64,000 bases of DNA, from the NCBI GenBank assembly GCA_034401135.1, contig JAWZSP010000008.1:1488001-1552000 (forward strand), written 5' to 3'. This stretch comes from Volutella citrinella (Eukaryota; Ascomycota; Sordariomycetes; Hypocreales; Nectriaceae). A program made the position numbers and the translations under genes. Positions within the stretch are counted from its first letter, which is position 1. The number at the start of each line of letters is the position of its first letter. Below the pieces are notes generated by a model. That model saw only the letters and a program-made list of their open reading frames with translations, was not told the origin of the DNA and searched no databases. Positions 54,213 through 64,000 of the stretch are shown in pieces.

Positions 54213-55127
54213 CTAAACCGCCTTGGCAAACACCACCTTGTGGTGCTTGAGTCGCCGCCTCATGTCCCACATGGCGAGCCTCACGGGCATGCTTCGGATG
54301 AAAAGGGGCATGGGTCGGTAGCCGGCCTTGATGCCAAACTCGAGGAGCTTGTACGTCTTGGGGTGGTGATTGAGGCCAAACTCAAGCCTCATGCGGTGTG
54401 GGACGAGGTCCGCGGTGATGACGCGGATGGTCGGGGCCAGCATCTTGAAGAAGAGGTTGGACTTGGGCTGGTAGAGGAGGTCGTGGGCGACCTCCTTGGC
54501 GTGCTGGGTGACCTGGAGCGTCTCGACCTTGTTGTCCCAGTACTTCCAGAAGTCGGCCCGGGTCGCGGGCCACATGCTGGGTGGCACCTGGAGGGCGCAC
54601 GCCATGATGGCGTACTCGGTGTAGATCTTCTCCTCGACCTCCTTGTCCCTGAACTCGCCAAACATGCGGCGGTGGCACTCGATGCCCGTGACATAGAGCG
54701 TCGCGGCAACCCAGAGCTGGAGCTCGGGGTCCAGGGCGTTGTATTGCTTGCCCTTCTCGCGGCCCTCGTCGAGCGTGCCCACGACCGACGTGTGGATCCG
54801 CGTGACGAGGTCCGAGATGACCCTGCGCTCGTCTGGCGTCCCGTAGGCCATGCAATAGACAAAGGTCAGCGTGGTTCGCAGCCGGTCCATGATGCGGTAG
54901 GCAAAGTTGCTGTGCTGGTTCACGCCCTGTGCAACACCGGGCTCGGCGACCTGCATCAGAATGGCGGCAACGCCGCCCATGAGGATGATGCCCTCCTGGA
55001 CGATGAGGTTGAGGTGCTTGGGCTGGAAGTTGGGGTCGAGGAACGTTTCTTTACTGAATCCTCCGACGGCCTTCTTCTCCTCCGTAATGGAAGATTCAGA
55101 TCCGTTGGCGACGGGTGCGTTGGCCAT
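54213..55127 (-). CDS. MpaB-family (DUF2236) oxygenase
   Basis: A single exon of 304 residues with an ATG at 55127. The family includes bacterial latex-clearing proteins, which are b-type heme oxygenases, and fungal ER-bound MpaB, which cleaves a terpenoid side chain in mycophenolic acid biosynthesis; most fungal members have no known substrate. Family features are the GIILMGGVAAILMQVAEPGV helix, then HSNFAYRIMDRLRTTLTFVY with His and Arg in the usual heme-proximal context, HTSVVGTLDEG, and ALDPELQLWVAATLYVTGIE. Hydrophobic helices suggest membrane association. The first about 25 residues are polar and variable. No polyketide synthase or other biosynthetic backbone lies nearby, so a role in a specific pathway cannot be inferred. 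A long opposite-strand frame across the gene is a codon-bias shadow. Confidence 0.85.
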   Translation of the reverse strand: MANAPVANGSESSITEEKKAVGGFSKETFLDPNFQPKHLNLIVQEGIILMGGVAAILMQVAEPGVAQGVNQHSNFAYRIMDRLRTTLTFVYCMAYGTPDERRVISDLVTRIHTSVVGTLDEGREKGKQYNALDPELQLWVAATLYVTGIECHRRMFGEFRDKEVEEKIYTEYAIMACALQVPPSMWPATRADFWKYWDNKVETLQVTQHAKEVAHDLLYQPKSNLFFKMLAPTIRVITADLVPHRMRLEFGLNHHPKTYKLLEFGIKAGYRPMPLFIRSMPVRLAMWDMRRRLKHHKVVFAKAV

Positions 55128-56621
55128 GATGAGAGTGAGGTCGGGCTTTGAGAAGTTGATGCTGTGTTGCTTAGTTTCGATCCTCTTCGTTTTCTTTTCT
55201 TCCGAGTTCTAGCAGAGGACCTCTTGGATATGTGGCTCTGATACTTTGTGTTGACTGGGAGCTGGACGAAGCTGGTGATGTCTCGTGGCCTCTGCGTCCG
55301 TCTTTTAAACCCATGGACAGCAAGTTTGCTTGTGATTCTATCGAACGACAATCGGACCATCCATCTTGTTTGGGGGTCAGTGGTGTTTCTGCAGAGCCGC
55401 GCGGATCCCGTATCAGCCCGGCTCTTGCGAATGGCAGATTGCCGAGGGGAGGCAGAATGTCACAACCGTGGCAACGTCGTGGGCTGCGTCGACGTAAGGA
55501 TGGGAGTCAGTCGGGGGTCAGTTGGGCGCTGTGGGCATGCAGCATGCTACTGTAGGGGCCACCATCGTCTGCAGCGGCTACTCGTCGCAGATCCCTGCCC
55601 CCTGTCCGCTTCCACTTGGCTTGACGGATATTGCACCGCAATACAGGCGACAGCCGGGCCATTGGTGCGGTGTGGTAATGTTGTTGGATGTGATAATGGA
55701 TGAGAACGTGGGGAGTGTGGGAATGTGGCAGGCTGGGTGGCTAACTGGACCGGGATGTGCAGTGGAAGGAACAGGTGGAGGGCGCCCCAAAGCAGCAGTA
55801 ATAGCGGCGGCAGACAGCGGATCCGCCCTGGGGCGCTGCACTCGTGGGCGCAAGTCGCCTGTAACCTATGGGCTAACTCTTCTGGGCCTCTGTTTTTGTG
55901 GGGTTCTAGGCCCGGGTTGCACTTGCCTGCGAGCAAGGGACGGCTAGGCGACTCTCCTCATCCATCATTGGGTCCATTTCTACACTCGCACATGGATCTG
56001 GACGCCTTGCCGAGGAGATGCGGGGGGTCCACATCCTGACCGGGGCCATTGACTCGGCCTTGGGATGTCAACTGGAACACCTCCTCCGTCATTGGGAGGC
56101 ACGACTCGTCCCCAGCCTGTCGACACTCAGCTGGATTGGGCCGCCGGACCACCACCACCAGGCCAGCTGAGGGTGTCGGCTAGTCCCAGTGTTGGCCCAA
56201 GGAAGTTCCCAAGGCCCCAAGGCTCAGGGCTCCGAGTTGGTCTCTCCCAAGCTGCTGGCCTGTCCTGTCAAGTACTCAGGTGTGTTGGCTCTACATCAAC
56301 GAGAACAATGCCGGAAATGCACACGGCGCTGGCTGTGCCGCTCACCCCAAGACCGAAAAAGGATGACTACACCATCTTTGCCGCAAAAGATCCGACATGG
56401 AAGCCCTATCCGTATATCAGAGCATTAGTTGGGCCTGCTAGTTGACATCGATGGGGAAGATCCGCCCTTAGTTCGACGCATCTACCACACTTGCCCAATA
56501 TTCTCGAGCCAACACCGCCACCAAGCCAACCGACCAACGTCGCCAGATCAGCCAGGTCAACGAGATGGAATCTAGACCTGCGCTTTCTTCCCTCGGTACA
56601 GTGACACAGCGATAAAGCGGG

Positions 56622-56652
<31 letters not shown>

Positions 56653-57555
56653 GCATCGTGTACGTGTCCAAGCATCACCTGAAAGTCATGCATTTAATAT
56701 GGCAGGCTCTTGACGATTGTCAAGTACTCGTCGGTGCGTCATCGTAAATCTCCAACATTTCGAATACTAATCCTATAATCCTAGGACCCGACCAGTCACG
56801 GCCACTCTCGTGTGATTTAATACATGCCAATTATACGCGTGACGCGCCGGACATCTTCCTTGTGCATGCCGGCCTCCGAGATAAGATCTGGCCCCTAGCG
56901 TTTCCTCCTGTCATGCAAAAAACTTGTCAAGGAACCCCAACCCCGCAAGGGCAATGCCGAGACAGGTTATTGCCACTCCGTGTTGGTCCCAAGACTGCCT
57001 GGCTTCTGACACCTACACCACAATAACGATTCATGCGAGCACCAGAGAAAGCGCTGCGATGTGAGCCAACATGGATTAGCAGCCCCCCCTTTGGTCCCCG
57101 CAATCATACCCTGCAGGGACACATGGGTTCCAAACCCCATGGGGCAGGGAACCCCCGGCATAGTTCGGTAGGCGCCCTGACACTTACTGCGCCATGTCAG
57201 TTCTTGGACGGCCCGCATGAGACCCCAGTGAGACTTGACACTTAGGCAATGCGAATTGGGTATGCCAGGCAGCTGAGTAGACAAGTGACATCCCGAAAGA
57301 CAAGGATTTTCAGCCGGCTGGGAGTGGAGAATGTAACGTCTCCGGCATGTGTAATTTGCGGGGTTTGGCTGGCTGAAGAGCCGTGTGCTTTGATCTGCTA
57401 TCAGATTCGGCTCAAAGTGTGAAGAAGGGGGGGTAGTGCGGGAATGAAGTGCAAGTCAAATAGAGGAACCTCTCTCGACAGAAGCTGCCGCCAGATTCGC
57501 AATCCCCGCGGCCTCGAAGCTTTGCCGTGAACTCGTGGGATGACAATTGCCCGCC
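55128..57555. other. Intergenic region between divergent genes
   Basis: About 2.4 kb including two 5' regions. It contains a CGT trinucleotide repeat (56628-56653) and no gene that I can support. Frames of 95-150 codons are Pro/Gly/Ser-rich and lack splice or domain support. Confidence 0.5.
56628..56653 (+). repeat. (CGT)n trinucleotide repeat
   Basis: About eight tandem CGT units in non-coding DNA upstream of the DUF3712 gene. Confidence 0.9.
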
Positions 57556-59454
57556 ATGAGTAACATCAAGAAGAACTCCGAGGACCCGTCGTCCAATGAC
57601 GAGACCGAGAGTAAGTCGGACGATGGCGTTCCCACGCCAGCCACTCATTCGCTGACCGCTCCTCAGATGTAACTCACTCCTCGGGCAAGAAGAAGGCCCC
57701 GAACCCGGCTGACCGCGATTGGACCTACATGGCGGCTAGGGGGGGGAACCAGAAGATCGAGATGGTCCACCTCGAGGACCTGGACAAGACCAAGAAGGAT
57801 GAGAAGCTTGGGAAGAAGCAGAAGCTGTGGCTCCACATCAAGAGGTTCTGGCTCTGCTATGGAATCGCCGGCTTCGTCTTTTTGGCGATTATGCTGCCCG
57901 TCGGGTACGTTCTCCCCTTCATTGCATCATGTCACCGCTCGTGTCCCACAACCACAATGGGCTGTAAAGACTAACTGTGTATTCTTCAATCTCAGCTTCT
58001 TGGTCATCATCCCAGCCATTGCTCAGCTCGTCGTCGACAAGACATCTCTCCCTCTCATTGGATCAACTCTCAAGTCCATCGACAATGAGAGAGTCATCTT
58101 TGCGCTGACGTCCGAGCTAACGATCCCGGCCGGTCTCTCGGTACGCCTTGAAGCAACAGAGCTGTTTGTCTATAATCAAGGTGCAAAAGATTATCCCATG
58201 GTCTCAGCAACACTCCCCGAGTTTACCATGAAGGGTAAGACTGCCCTCAAAGTGGATGAGCGCGAAGGGAAGGTTGGCAATCTGACTGAGCTCGACAAAT
58301 GGCTTCGCCGAACCTTGAAGAATGATGAGACGGAAATGAGTGCCTACGGCAACAGCCGCGCCTGGCTAGGAAAGCTCAATTTCAAGATCAAGCTAGACAA
58401 GAGGCTGAAGACCCCTGGCCTCAGAGAGTTCCGAGGGTTCGAGCTCGTGCGCTCCAAGATCCTGCTGCCTCCCGAGGAAGACGGAACCAACCTCCGAGGC
58501 TCACTTATGCTGCCCAACTGGTCCAAGCTAACTATGGGACTCGGAAACTTGACCTTTAATGCATGGGCCGGTGACGTTCGCATCGGAATCATCAAGCTGG
58601 ACAACGTGCTGCTGCCACCAGGGAATGTCACGCTGCCGTTCTACTCGACGCTCTATCTCAAGGATATTGTTGAGAACATTGTCCCTGTCTTGGGCAGCCA
58701 GGTCGACCTGCTTAGCACCGGATCAATCACTGCTTTCGTCAGCGGAAATTCAACCGTTGTCGATGGTGTACACATCGGGTACCTGGAGAACGCCCTGAAA
58801 GACACGCGCATCAGAGCAGGCATTCCCCTTGCCACAATTCTCCGAGACGCCTTCCAGAGCGTCATCGCCGGAGACATCAAGTTAGACGCAGCGTTGCAGA
58901 TTCTTGGCGAGTCCGTCGGTCCTCTTTTGAAGAAGATTCTGGGTGGAGGAGGCCTTGGCGACTCCCTCAAGGGCCTGTTTGATGGCTTCACCGACGGTGA
59001 AGGGGGGCTGGGCGGGTTCCTTGACAAGCTCTTTGATGGCCTCGGCGGCAACAAGAACAGCACCAAGCAGGAACGCGACTTAAAGCAAAACGGTCTCCGG
59101 AGCTTCCTTACCAACTTGAACGCGCCCATTGAGACGAAGAGGGAGATTGTCCACACTCTTCTGAGGGCCAGATCGGTCCAGCCTCGTGGTTTGGCGGCTA
59201 CGATTTCTCCCTTCCTGGATCACCTGTCCAAGAGAGGCTTCAGCGCCCTTCCTCCGTGGACCATGGAACTTGAGGACATCTTCAGCCAGCTGGGTGCCAA
59301 GCTGTTGCCCGATGAGAAGATGAAGGTGGTGCACGGTGGCGTGAATGGTCTGATCAAGGGTTTGGCCCGGGAGTTCGATGTATCGCTAGATGATCAGACT
59401 CAGCTTGAGCGTGAGCTGAAAGCCAGAGCGGTCAGTTGGATCAATGGTACCTAG
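57556..59454 (+). CDS. DUF3712-type single-pass membrane protein
   Basis: Exons are 57556-57610, 57667-57904 and 57996-59454 (introns of 56 and 91 nt), giving 583 residues. The start MSNIKKNSEDPSSNDETES is acidic and polar, followed by a basic segment (EKLGKKQKLWLHIKRFW) and one transmembrane helix at about 83-107 (LCYGIAGFVFLAIMLPVGFL), with the bulk beyond it. The large domain has the beta-rich pattern of fungal DUF3712 proteins: LPLIGSTLKSIDNERVIFAL, FVYNQGAKDYPMVSATLPEF, LGKLNFKIKLDK, MLPNWSKLTMGLGNLTFNAW and LLPPGNVTLPFYSTLYLKDI. The family is related to yeast Tag1-type vacuolar membrane proteins and to lipid-binding AsmA/LEA-like folds. A Gly-rich insertion near 58945-59055 has two LFDG[FL] units. 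Topology (N-terminus cytosolic, domain luminal) follows the positive-inside rule. Function is unknown. Confidence 0.78.
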
Positions 59455-60024
59455 TACATATCTCGACAGACGCCTGTGTGAGCAACATAGTGGTAATCAT
59501 TAACTAATACGAATCACGAATAAGCCAAAACCATCACGTATCCTAGAATAGGAGCGTGGTTGCCCTATTCTGAGGGGGGTTTTGACCCTTTCCACGATCC
59601 AACTTGAAACCACGCGGCCATCTCCGTCCGCCTGCGATGGTGTTGAGGGACACGATGCATCTGCAGACACTGATGACACGTGAAGGGGCAAATTGCAACC
59701 CAAGGCGTAGTGATGTGAGGAGCCGCCCGCAGACATGGGTGCGAATGGCCACCCGCACGTGTTGGTCAGATGGATCCTACCAAACAAATCTGTGGTGCGC
59801 GGGGGTGGCGAGTCGTTCCCTGCCTGACGCCCCCTGCCCATTCCTATATCTGTGCTATTACCTCGGCGACTCGTCGATCGCCCATGACCAGACACTGCCT
59901 TCTCGCGCCCGCATCCTGATACGAGCCGCGTCTCACAGAATAGACATTTCTACTGAGCGTTTCCATTTTGCACAAATATCTATTTCAGAAGTTTCAGTTA
60001 TTTTTGTTTCCATTCTCGACGAAA
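59455..60024. other. Intergenic, promoter of the cytochrome b5-like gene
   Basis: No gene is seen. The last 80 bp before 60025 are T-rich with ctttc tracts, consistent with a leader. Confidence 0.5.
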
Positions 60025-60676
60025 ATGCAGGCCTTGACCTTGACGCCCGTGGATGTGCCTCGAGGCCCAATCCACGCCGACACCAAACAAATTCCCCTTG
60101 CGTCAATCCATATTGAGACCCTCAGTCTCGAAGACAACACCAAGGATCAGAAAAATCTCAACGATGGCATCGGCAAAGTGGTGAGCGATTCCTGGCAACC
60201 CTCCAACGGCAGTTATGTTGTTGACAACATTCCCAGCATCAACCCTCCCCGGCCGAAAGCAGTGAGACAGAGAAGGTGGACGATATTGAGCACATTGAGA
60301 AAGTTGCTACAAAGCCAGCAAGAACACTAGGCACCTACACTATGGAGGAAGTCTCACAGCACAACTCACCAGCGGACAACTGGTGCGTCATCGACGGCAA
60401 GGTGTACGACGTGTCAGACTTCGGCAAGGACCACCCCGGAGGAGCGCTGAGTGAGTTTCGATCTTTGCTGCGCATAAACAAGCCAAGAAACCAGCTGACA
60501 CGTATGTACCAGTCCTAAAGGGCGTCGCAGGAAAGGATGCCACCAAGAAGTTCGACAAGTACCACCGACGGGCGATGCTTTCGCTGTACGAGCATCTCTC
60601 CGTCGGTTCACTCGCATCCGGCCTAGGGTCTGGAAAAAAGGGCTTCCTAGGAAGGCTTGGCTTTGGCAAGAAGTAA
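60025..60676 (+). CDS. Cytochrome b5-like heme-binding domain protein
   Basis: Exons are 60025-60180, 60237-60450 and 60513-60676, giving 177 residues, with introns of 56 nt (gtgagc...tgacaacattcccag, phase 0) and 62 nt (phase 1). The first acceptor was chosen because the frame downstream reads as coding ([20 protein letters not shown]) and upstream of it meets a stop. Residues 1-85 are a disordered, charged leader. The cytochrome b5 domain begins [20 protein letters not shown], continues [17 protein letters not shown] (heme-ligand His at residue 118) and [20 protein letters not shown] (candidate second ligand His141, 23 residues later, as in the family). The C-terminus is short and basic ([15 protein letters not shown]) with no membrane anchor, unlike microsomal cytochrome b5. 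A soluble electron-transfer or sterol-binding role is possible; no partner is evident here. Confidence 0.8.
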
Positions 60677-62762
60677 GCAGTGGGTGTTAAATGACCTCAA
60701 CGACTCTTGGTCATCAAAGACAAGACGGTGATGATACACGGCTGCTGCCAGCAAGGGTGAAATCCAGGTTTGAAATGGTAAACCCACCTTTCGGCTCCTT
60801 CCCGGGCACTCTCTTCAACTTTCATTTTACTTATGTCATCTGTTTTTATTGGATACTTTGCATCAGCCAGCCTAGATAAGACTATACATTCCACGTTCAT
60901 TGTCCCTGGAATTTTCATACGAGAAGTGATTCATGAAACGCAACCCCCTTATTAATGGCCCGCAGCAGAGATCATGCACGTGAAATATGTCCAGAGCCAC
61001 AGTTTAATATGTCAGAGATTTTCGTAAGATAGCTTCATAAAATTTATTACGTTCATAATCCCTCAATCTTTATCAAACTCGATCGCTTCTAGAGGCAATT
61101 TCGATCATGCCCAGCTGGAGAAACTATGGCAGGGTCACGACTGATTCCTTTCCTGCTTTCAGGCTTCGATACCGCAAACATCTCACGCAAGAAAACGTCC
61201 AAATGTGAACTCAACTCGAAAACACATCAAGTTTCCGCGCCTGTATCCCCTCTTCCATGATATATCGAACAACGGCCGAAAATCGAGTCCATGGAACCTG
61301 CTCCAGTACCCACGAATCATCAAGAGCGACGTAAAGGCCTCAGGAGTCACTTTCCAAACTTTTTCAAGATGATGATTAATACAATCTCAATCGTTTGCCT
61401 TTGGCCTTTCTGGTTATACCGAGTAGCCATGGGTAAAGGCTCCAGTCGAGGGGAAGGATCATAGCGACTCGTTCGTTGCCTGTGTCAGCACCTTCACCAT
61501 CAAGACTTCAGATAACACCCCACATGCACCAGCGCTACAAGACTACTGTGACTCCATACGCAATACGAGAGGCGCGGGGATCACGCCTGGTCACCGCGTG
61601 CTCCTCGTGGGCTGCCTAAATGGGCAACTCAACCTTCCGCAGCCAAGGTTGCAGTTACACCAGGCCGTGGGCGGGTGTATCACATGCGGGGGATGGTCTG
61701 ATCCCAAAGTTCAGGTTGGGGCAGGATCTTGTGGGGGCTAAGGCTCCGAAATTTCCAGGCCATTGGGTTGATATTCGCCACGGCTTGAGGAGCCACCTGG
61801 ATTTGGAATCAGGATAGCAGGCAGCAACATCCTTCATGCTTACTCGACAAGCTTGGAGACCACTCTTGACAAGACGCTTACCAAAATTGGTAGTGCTAGA
61901 TCTCTAAAAAGTCCCGGGATCGACCAGCTTAGGGCAGCACCAGTTGTGCTAGTTGGAAACGGAAACCACGTCACATCGCAGCGAGTGAGCCCACTCATAC
62001 GTTCCACACACATTAGGTTGCGGTTCAGAGCGACAGAGAGATATTCTACTCGCAAACTTTGACTCAGTATTGCAAAACGCGCTGGAGTCAGTTAATGGAC
62101 GACAGGAGGAGAGGGTGGGCTCGTTCAGTGTTGTCTTGTCCACCAGATGACCCACGTACTTGATATTTCCCCTCGCCAGTCTCTCCAGTTGTCATCCATA
62201 ACTCGAAACAAAAAACGAGTCCTCGATTGTACATTTTGCTTCAAATAACATCCTTCAAGCACCCGTGTTATGGACGTCTCTCAACAGATCTTATACGATT
62301 CTCAGCGTTTCAGAGTCGCAGGAGGAATGGCCATCACAGCTGAGGCACTACAATAGTCTGCCAATACTTTTCTCCATGACAAGAAAGTGTCCTTTTTATT
62401 GTTCAATGATGAGGCGAGGTAAGAGTTGCAAGGAGAAGCCAGTGCAAGAGAGCCACATCTGATTAACTGTTCTGACGATGTGCGCTTGAAATTTGATAAT
62501 AACTTGAACGCGTCTCAGTTCCGACCAGCCACCATCAACCCGGCTCTTTGTGTTGTCGGCCAGCAATCCTGCAGTTCTTCAAATATTTTAGGTGAAGGGT
62601 CTGTTTCTTCATTGGGCCTCGGGTAAAATGCACATGCAGGTGTGGTGAATTGCCTCGGCAACTCGCCAATCACCACATCGCAGTCACGAAAAGAAGTTGC
62701 ACCGAGTACCCACGCACAAAAGCAAAACAGAAATACCCTATTCCTCGCCGCAGGTTTCTTTC
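60677..62762. other. Intergenic, no gene seen
   Basis: About 2.1 kb, relatively AT-rich in the part 60950-61250. Short frames of 60-70 codons only. I see no RNA gene or mobile-element signature. Confidence 0.5.
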
Positions 62763-63440
62763 ATGGTAATCTACTTTTGAGTACTTGTGCGGCATGATGC
62801 CATGGGTTCAAACCCTAGCTGACCTATTTTGCAGGTCTCGCTCCTGGAACCCCCAATGATTGACACTCGTGATTTGGAACACTTCCTCGCCATTCCATGG
62901 TGCGCAGAACTATTGCGGGATCCCAGTGTCAAGCTACTATACGGGCGCAACAAACATGAGAAGAGACTTCTTGACCAAGGCGGCCTCCAGAAGCGCCTGC
63001 AGGAAATGAAGGGAGGCATTAGGGCGCGGCTGGCCTTACACCAAGAGGCACCTCCTTCTCAGAATGACACGCGATTCCCGATTCCTACCATGTACTTCCT
63101 CTTCGACGTCGGCAATGCTGTGTCTGGCTGGCCAGGAGTAAGCCACGGCGGGTTCGTGTCAACTCTGTTTGACAGCGTTGCTGGGTGGATGTGTGTCTTC
63201 AACCTGATGCGGAACAGTGAGGTTACCGGCTCGCTGGTGGGGATATTCGCCATGACTACGAGGCTTGAAGTGAATTACATAAAACCGGTCTTCTTGAATA
63301 GGGTATTGCTAGTCAAGGCAAGCATTAGCAAGATACAAGGAAACAGGTTGTATATGGATCTGGAGATTGTGGATGAGGAAGGGACGCTGCGGGCGGATGC
63401 CAAAGCGACGTTTAAGCTACCTGACAGTGCCAAGCTTTGA
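62763..63440 (+). CDS. Hotdog-fold thioesterase-family protein
   Basis: The main exon ends at 63440. Two start models fit. In the simple one, the ATG at 62856 gives 194 residues. In the other, a first exon holding only the start codon (62763-62765, tcATG|gtaatc) is spliced to 62835 (agctgacctattttgcag|GTC), giving 202 residues beginning MVSLLEPPMIDTRDLEHF. I favour the spliced form because branch site and acceptor are strong. The hotdog domain shows FPIPTMYFLFDVGNAVSGWP, then GVSHGGFVSTLFDSVAGWMC with the HGG[FA]-x(4)-D active-site region of PaaI/THEM4-like thioesterases, VNYIKPVFLNRVLLVKASIS, and a final strand YMDLEIVDEEGTLRADAKAT. Such enzymes hydrolyse acyl-CoA thioesters. The substrate is unknown. 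There is no signal peptide or clear mitochondrial presequence. Confidence 0.82.
62766..62834 (+). other. Candidate intron immediately after a start codon
   Basis: A 69-nt segment with donor gtaatc at 62766, branch-like agctgac and acceptor ttttgcag at 62834. If used, it leaves an ATG as the only coding bases of the first exon. Confidence 0.45.
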
Positions 63441-64000
63441 TACGTCGTGCATACTTGAGCAGACTAGTTTTAGGTATCTCGAGTTATTAGATGTGCTCGG
63501 CGACACCCGTGCCTCGATGATAGAGTGTTGATGGTTACGTGTACATGACGGTCAACACATCAATTGTTATAAGGACTACGGAGGTGATGAATCAATTCAA
63601 TACGTCTGTTCCATAATCCAATAAATGAGGCTTCATTCATATCCATCAAGCATCCTATCATCCATCAATGCACTGGTGCCATGTCAGGCTGTCGGTATCA
63701 TCCCCAGTGCTTCCCCCGCATGAGACGATATTCGGCAGTGCAGCCGCTACTCCACGGAAAAGGCGTCGCGTGCGGTCCGAGCCACCATCAGCGTGCATCA
63801 GCGAAACGGGTTGAGCAGCATATCTAGCCAATGGCGGACGATCTGCCGTTGCATCCAATTGAGCATGGCTTGCGAAGGTTTGTGACACGTCCACAGCTGG
63901 CACACACACATGCACACACACATGCACACACACGCACAGCATGCGAACACAGAGACTGGCACACGACAAGCCGGGAACTGGCACCCTCACCCAGAGCCAT
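63441..64000. other. 3' flank with CA-rich simple repeats
   Basis: No gene is seen up to the window edge. A (CA)n/TG tract is at about 63900-63938. Confidence 0.5.
63900..63938 (+). repeat. (CA)n microsatellite
   Basis: Runs of CA dinucleotides interrupted by single ATG steps, in the 3' flank of the thioesterase gene. Confidence 0.85.

Noticed and set aside
54240..55151. Antisense 303-codon frame over the MpaB-family gene
   Set aside because: The sense frame matches DUF2236 throughout; the antisense product is an Asp/Glu/Val-rich artefact of GC-biased third positions.
62795..62825. tRNA-like B box (gggttcaaaccc)
   Set aside because: No matching acceptor stem, A box or anticodon arm upstream; the sequence lies in the candidate intron of the thioesterase gene.
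49720..63440. A secondary-metabolite gene cluster (MpaB oxygenase, cytochrome b5, thioesterase)
   Set aside because: No polyketide synthase, peptide synthetase, terpene synthase, tailoring set or transcription factor is present; each family has many housekeeping members.
1..64000. CRISPR arrays, phage or bacterial operons
   Set aside because: Introns, gene families and spacing are those of a filamentous fungus, and I saw no regularly spaced direct repeats.

Overview
This window reads as chromosomal DNA of a filamentous ascomycete, most likely a sordariomycete of the order Hypocreales. The evidence is GC-rich coding sequence, many 45-80 nt introns with GTRNGN donors and CTRAY-like branch sites, a five-exon beta-tubulin gene of the Pezizomycotina type, and orthologues of nuclear fungal genes (GCN20, FMC1, AHA1, SWF1, RAP1, KAR5). 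There is no sign of bacterial, viral or plasmid sequence. All splice sites were placed by eye from consensus motifs, reading frame and family knowledge; no search or alignment was run.

Layout. 1-5649: the 3' part of a very large disordered protein with an array of Leu-Trp motifs. 5650-8804: mostly non-coding, with a weak small gene candidate (6833-7304) and a possible coding relic. 8805-12427 (minus): Byr4/Bfa1-like cytokinesis regulator. 12428-22776: about 10.3 kb with no gene I can support. 22777-25140: GCN20-type ABC-F ATPase. 26594-28317: beta-tubulin. 28759-29721: mitochondrial ribosomal protein L6. 30063-31355 (minus): HAL2/MET22 nucleotidase. 32032-32355: FMC1. 32976-36554 (minus): unrecognised proline-rich/coiled-coil protein. 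40150-41310: AHA1. 41666-43016 (minus): SWF1-like palmitoyltransferase. 43689-46116: RAP1. 46722-48536 (minus): KAR5. 49720-50568 (minus): secreted amphipathic repeat protein. 52491-53540: GPI-anchored protein. 54213-55127 (minus): MpaB/DUF2236 oxygenase. 57556-59454: DUF3712 membrane protein. 60025-60676: cytochrome b5-like protein. 62763-63440: hotdog-fold thioesterase.

Most genes are independent housekeeping functions: translation control, mitochondrial translation and ATP-synthase assembly, sulfur/salt metabolism, Hsp90 co-chaperoning, telomere binding, protein palmitoylation, karyogamy and cytokinesis. They lie in the usual fungal mixture of convergent and divergent pairs. The 48.5-63.4 kb part is more accessory in character, with secreted, GPI-anchored, oxygenase, cytochrome b5 and thioesterase genes, but it lacks a backbone synthase and I do not call it a biosynthetic cluster.

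I did not find a convincing undescribed multi-gene system. The most unusual objects are single genes: the LW-motif protein at the left edge, the cysteine-free secreted protein built of about 18-residue amphipathic repeats, the membrane-anchored N-terminal extension with an alternative start on HAL2, an ARID-like segment inside RAP1, and three consecutive frame-preserving stop-free introns in KAR5.
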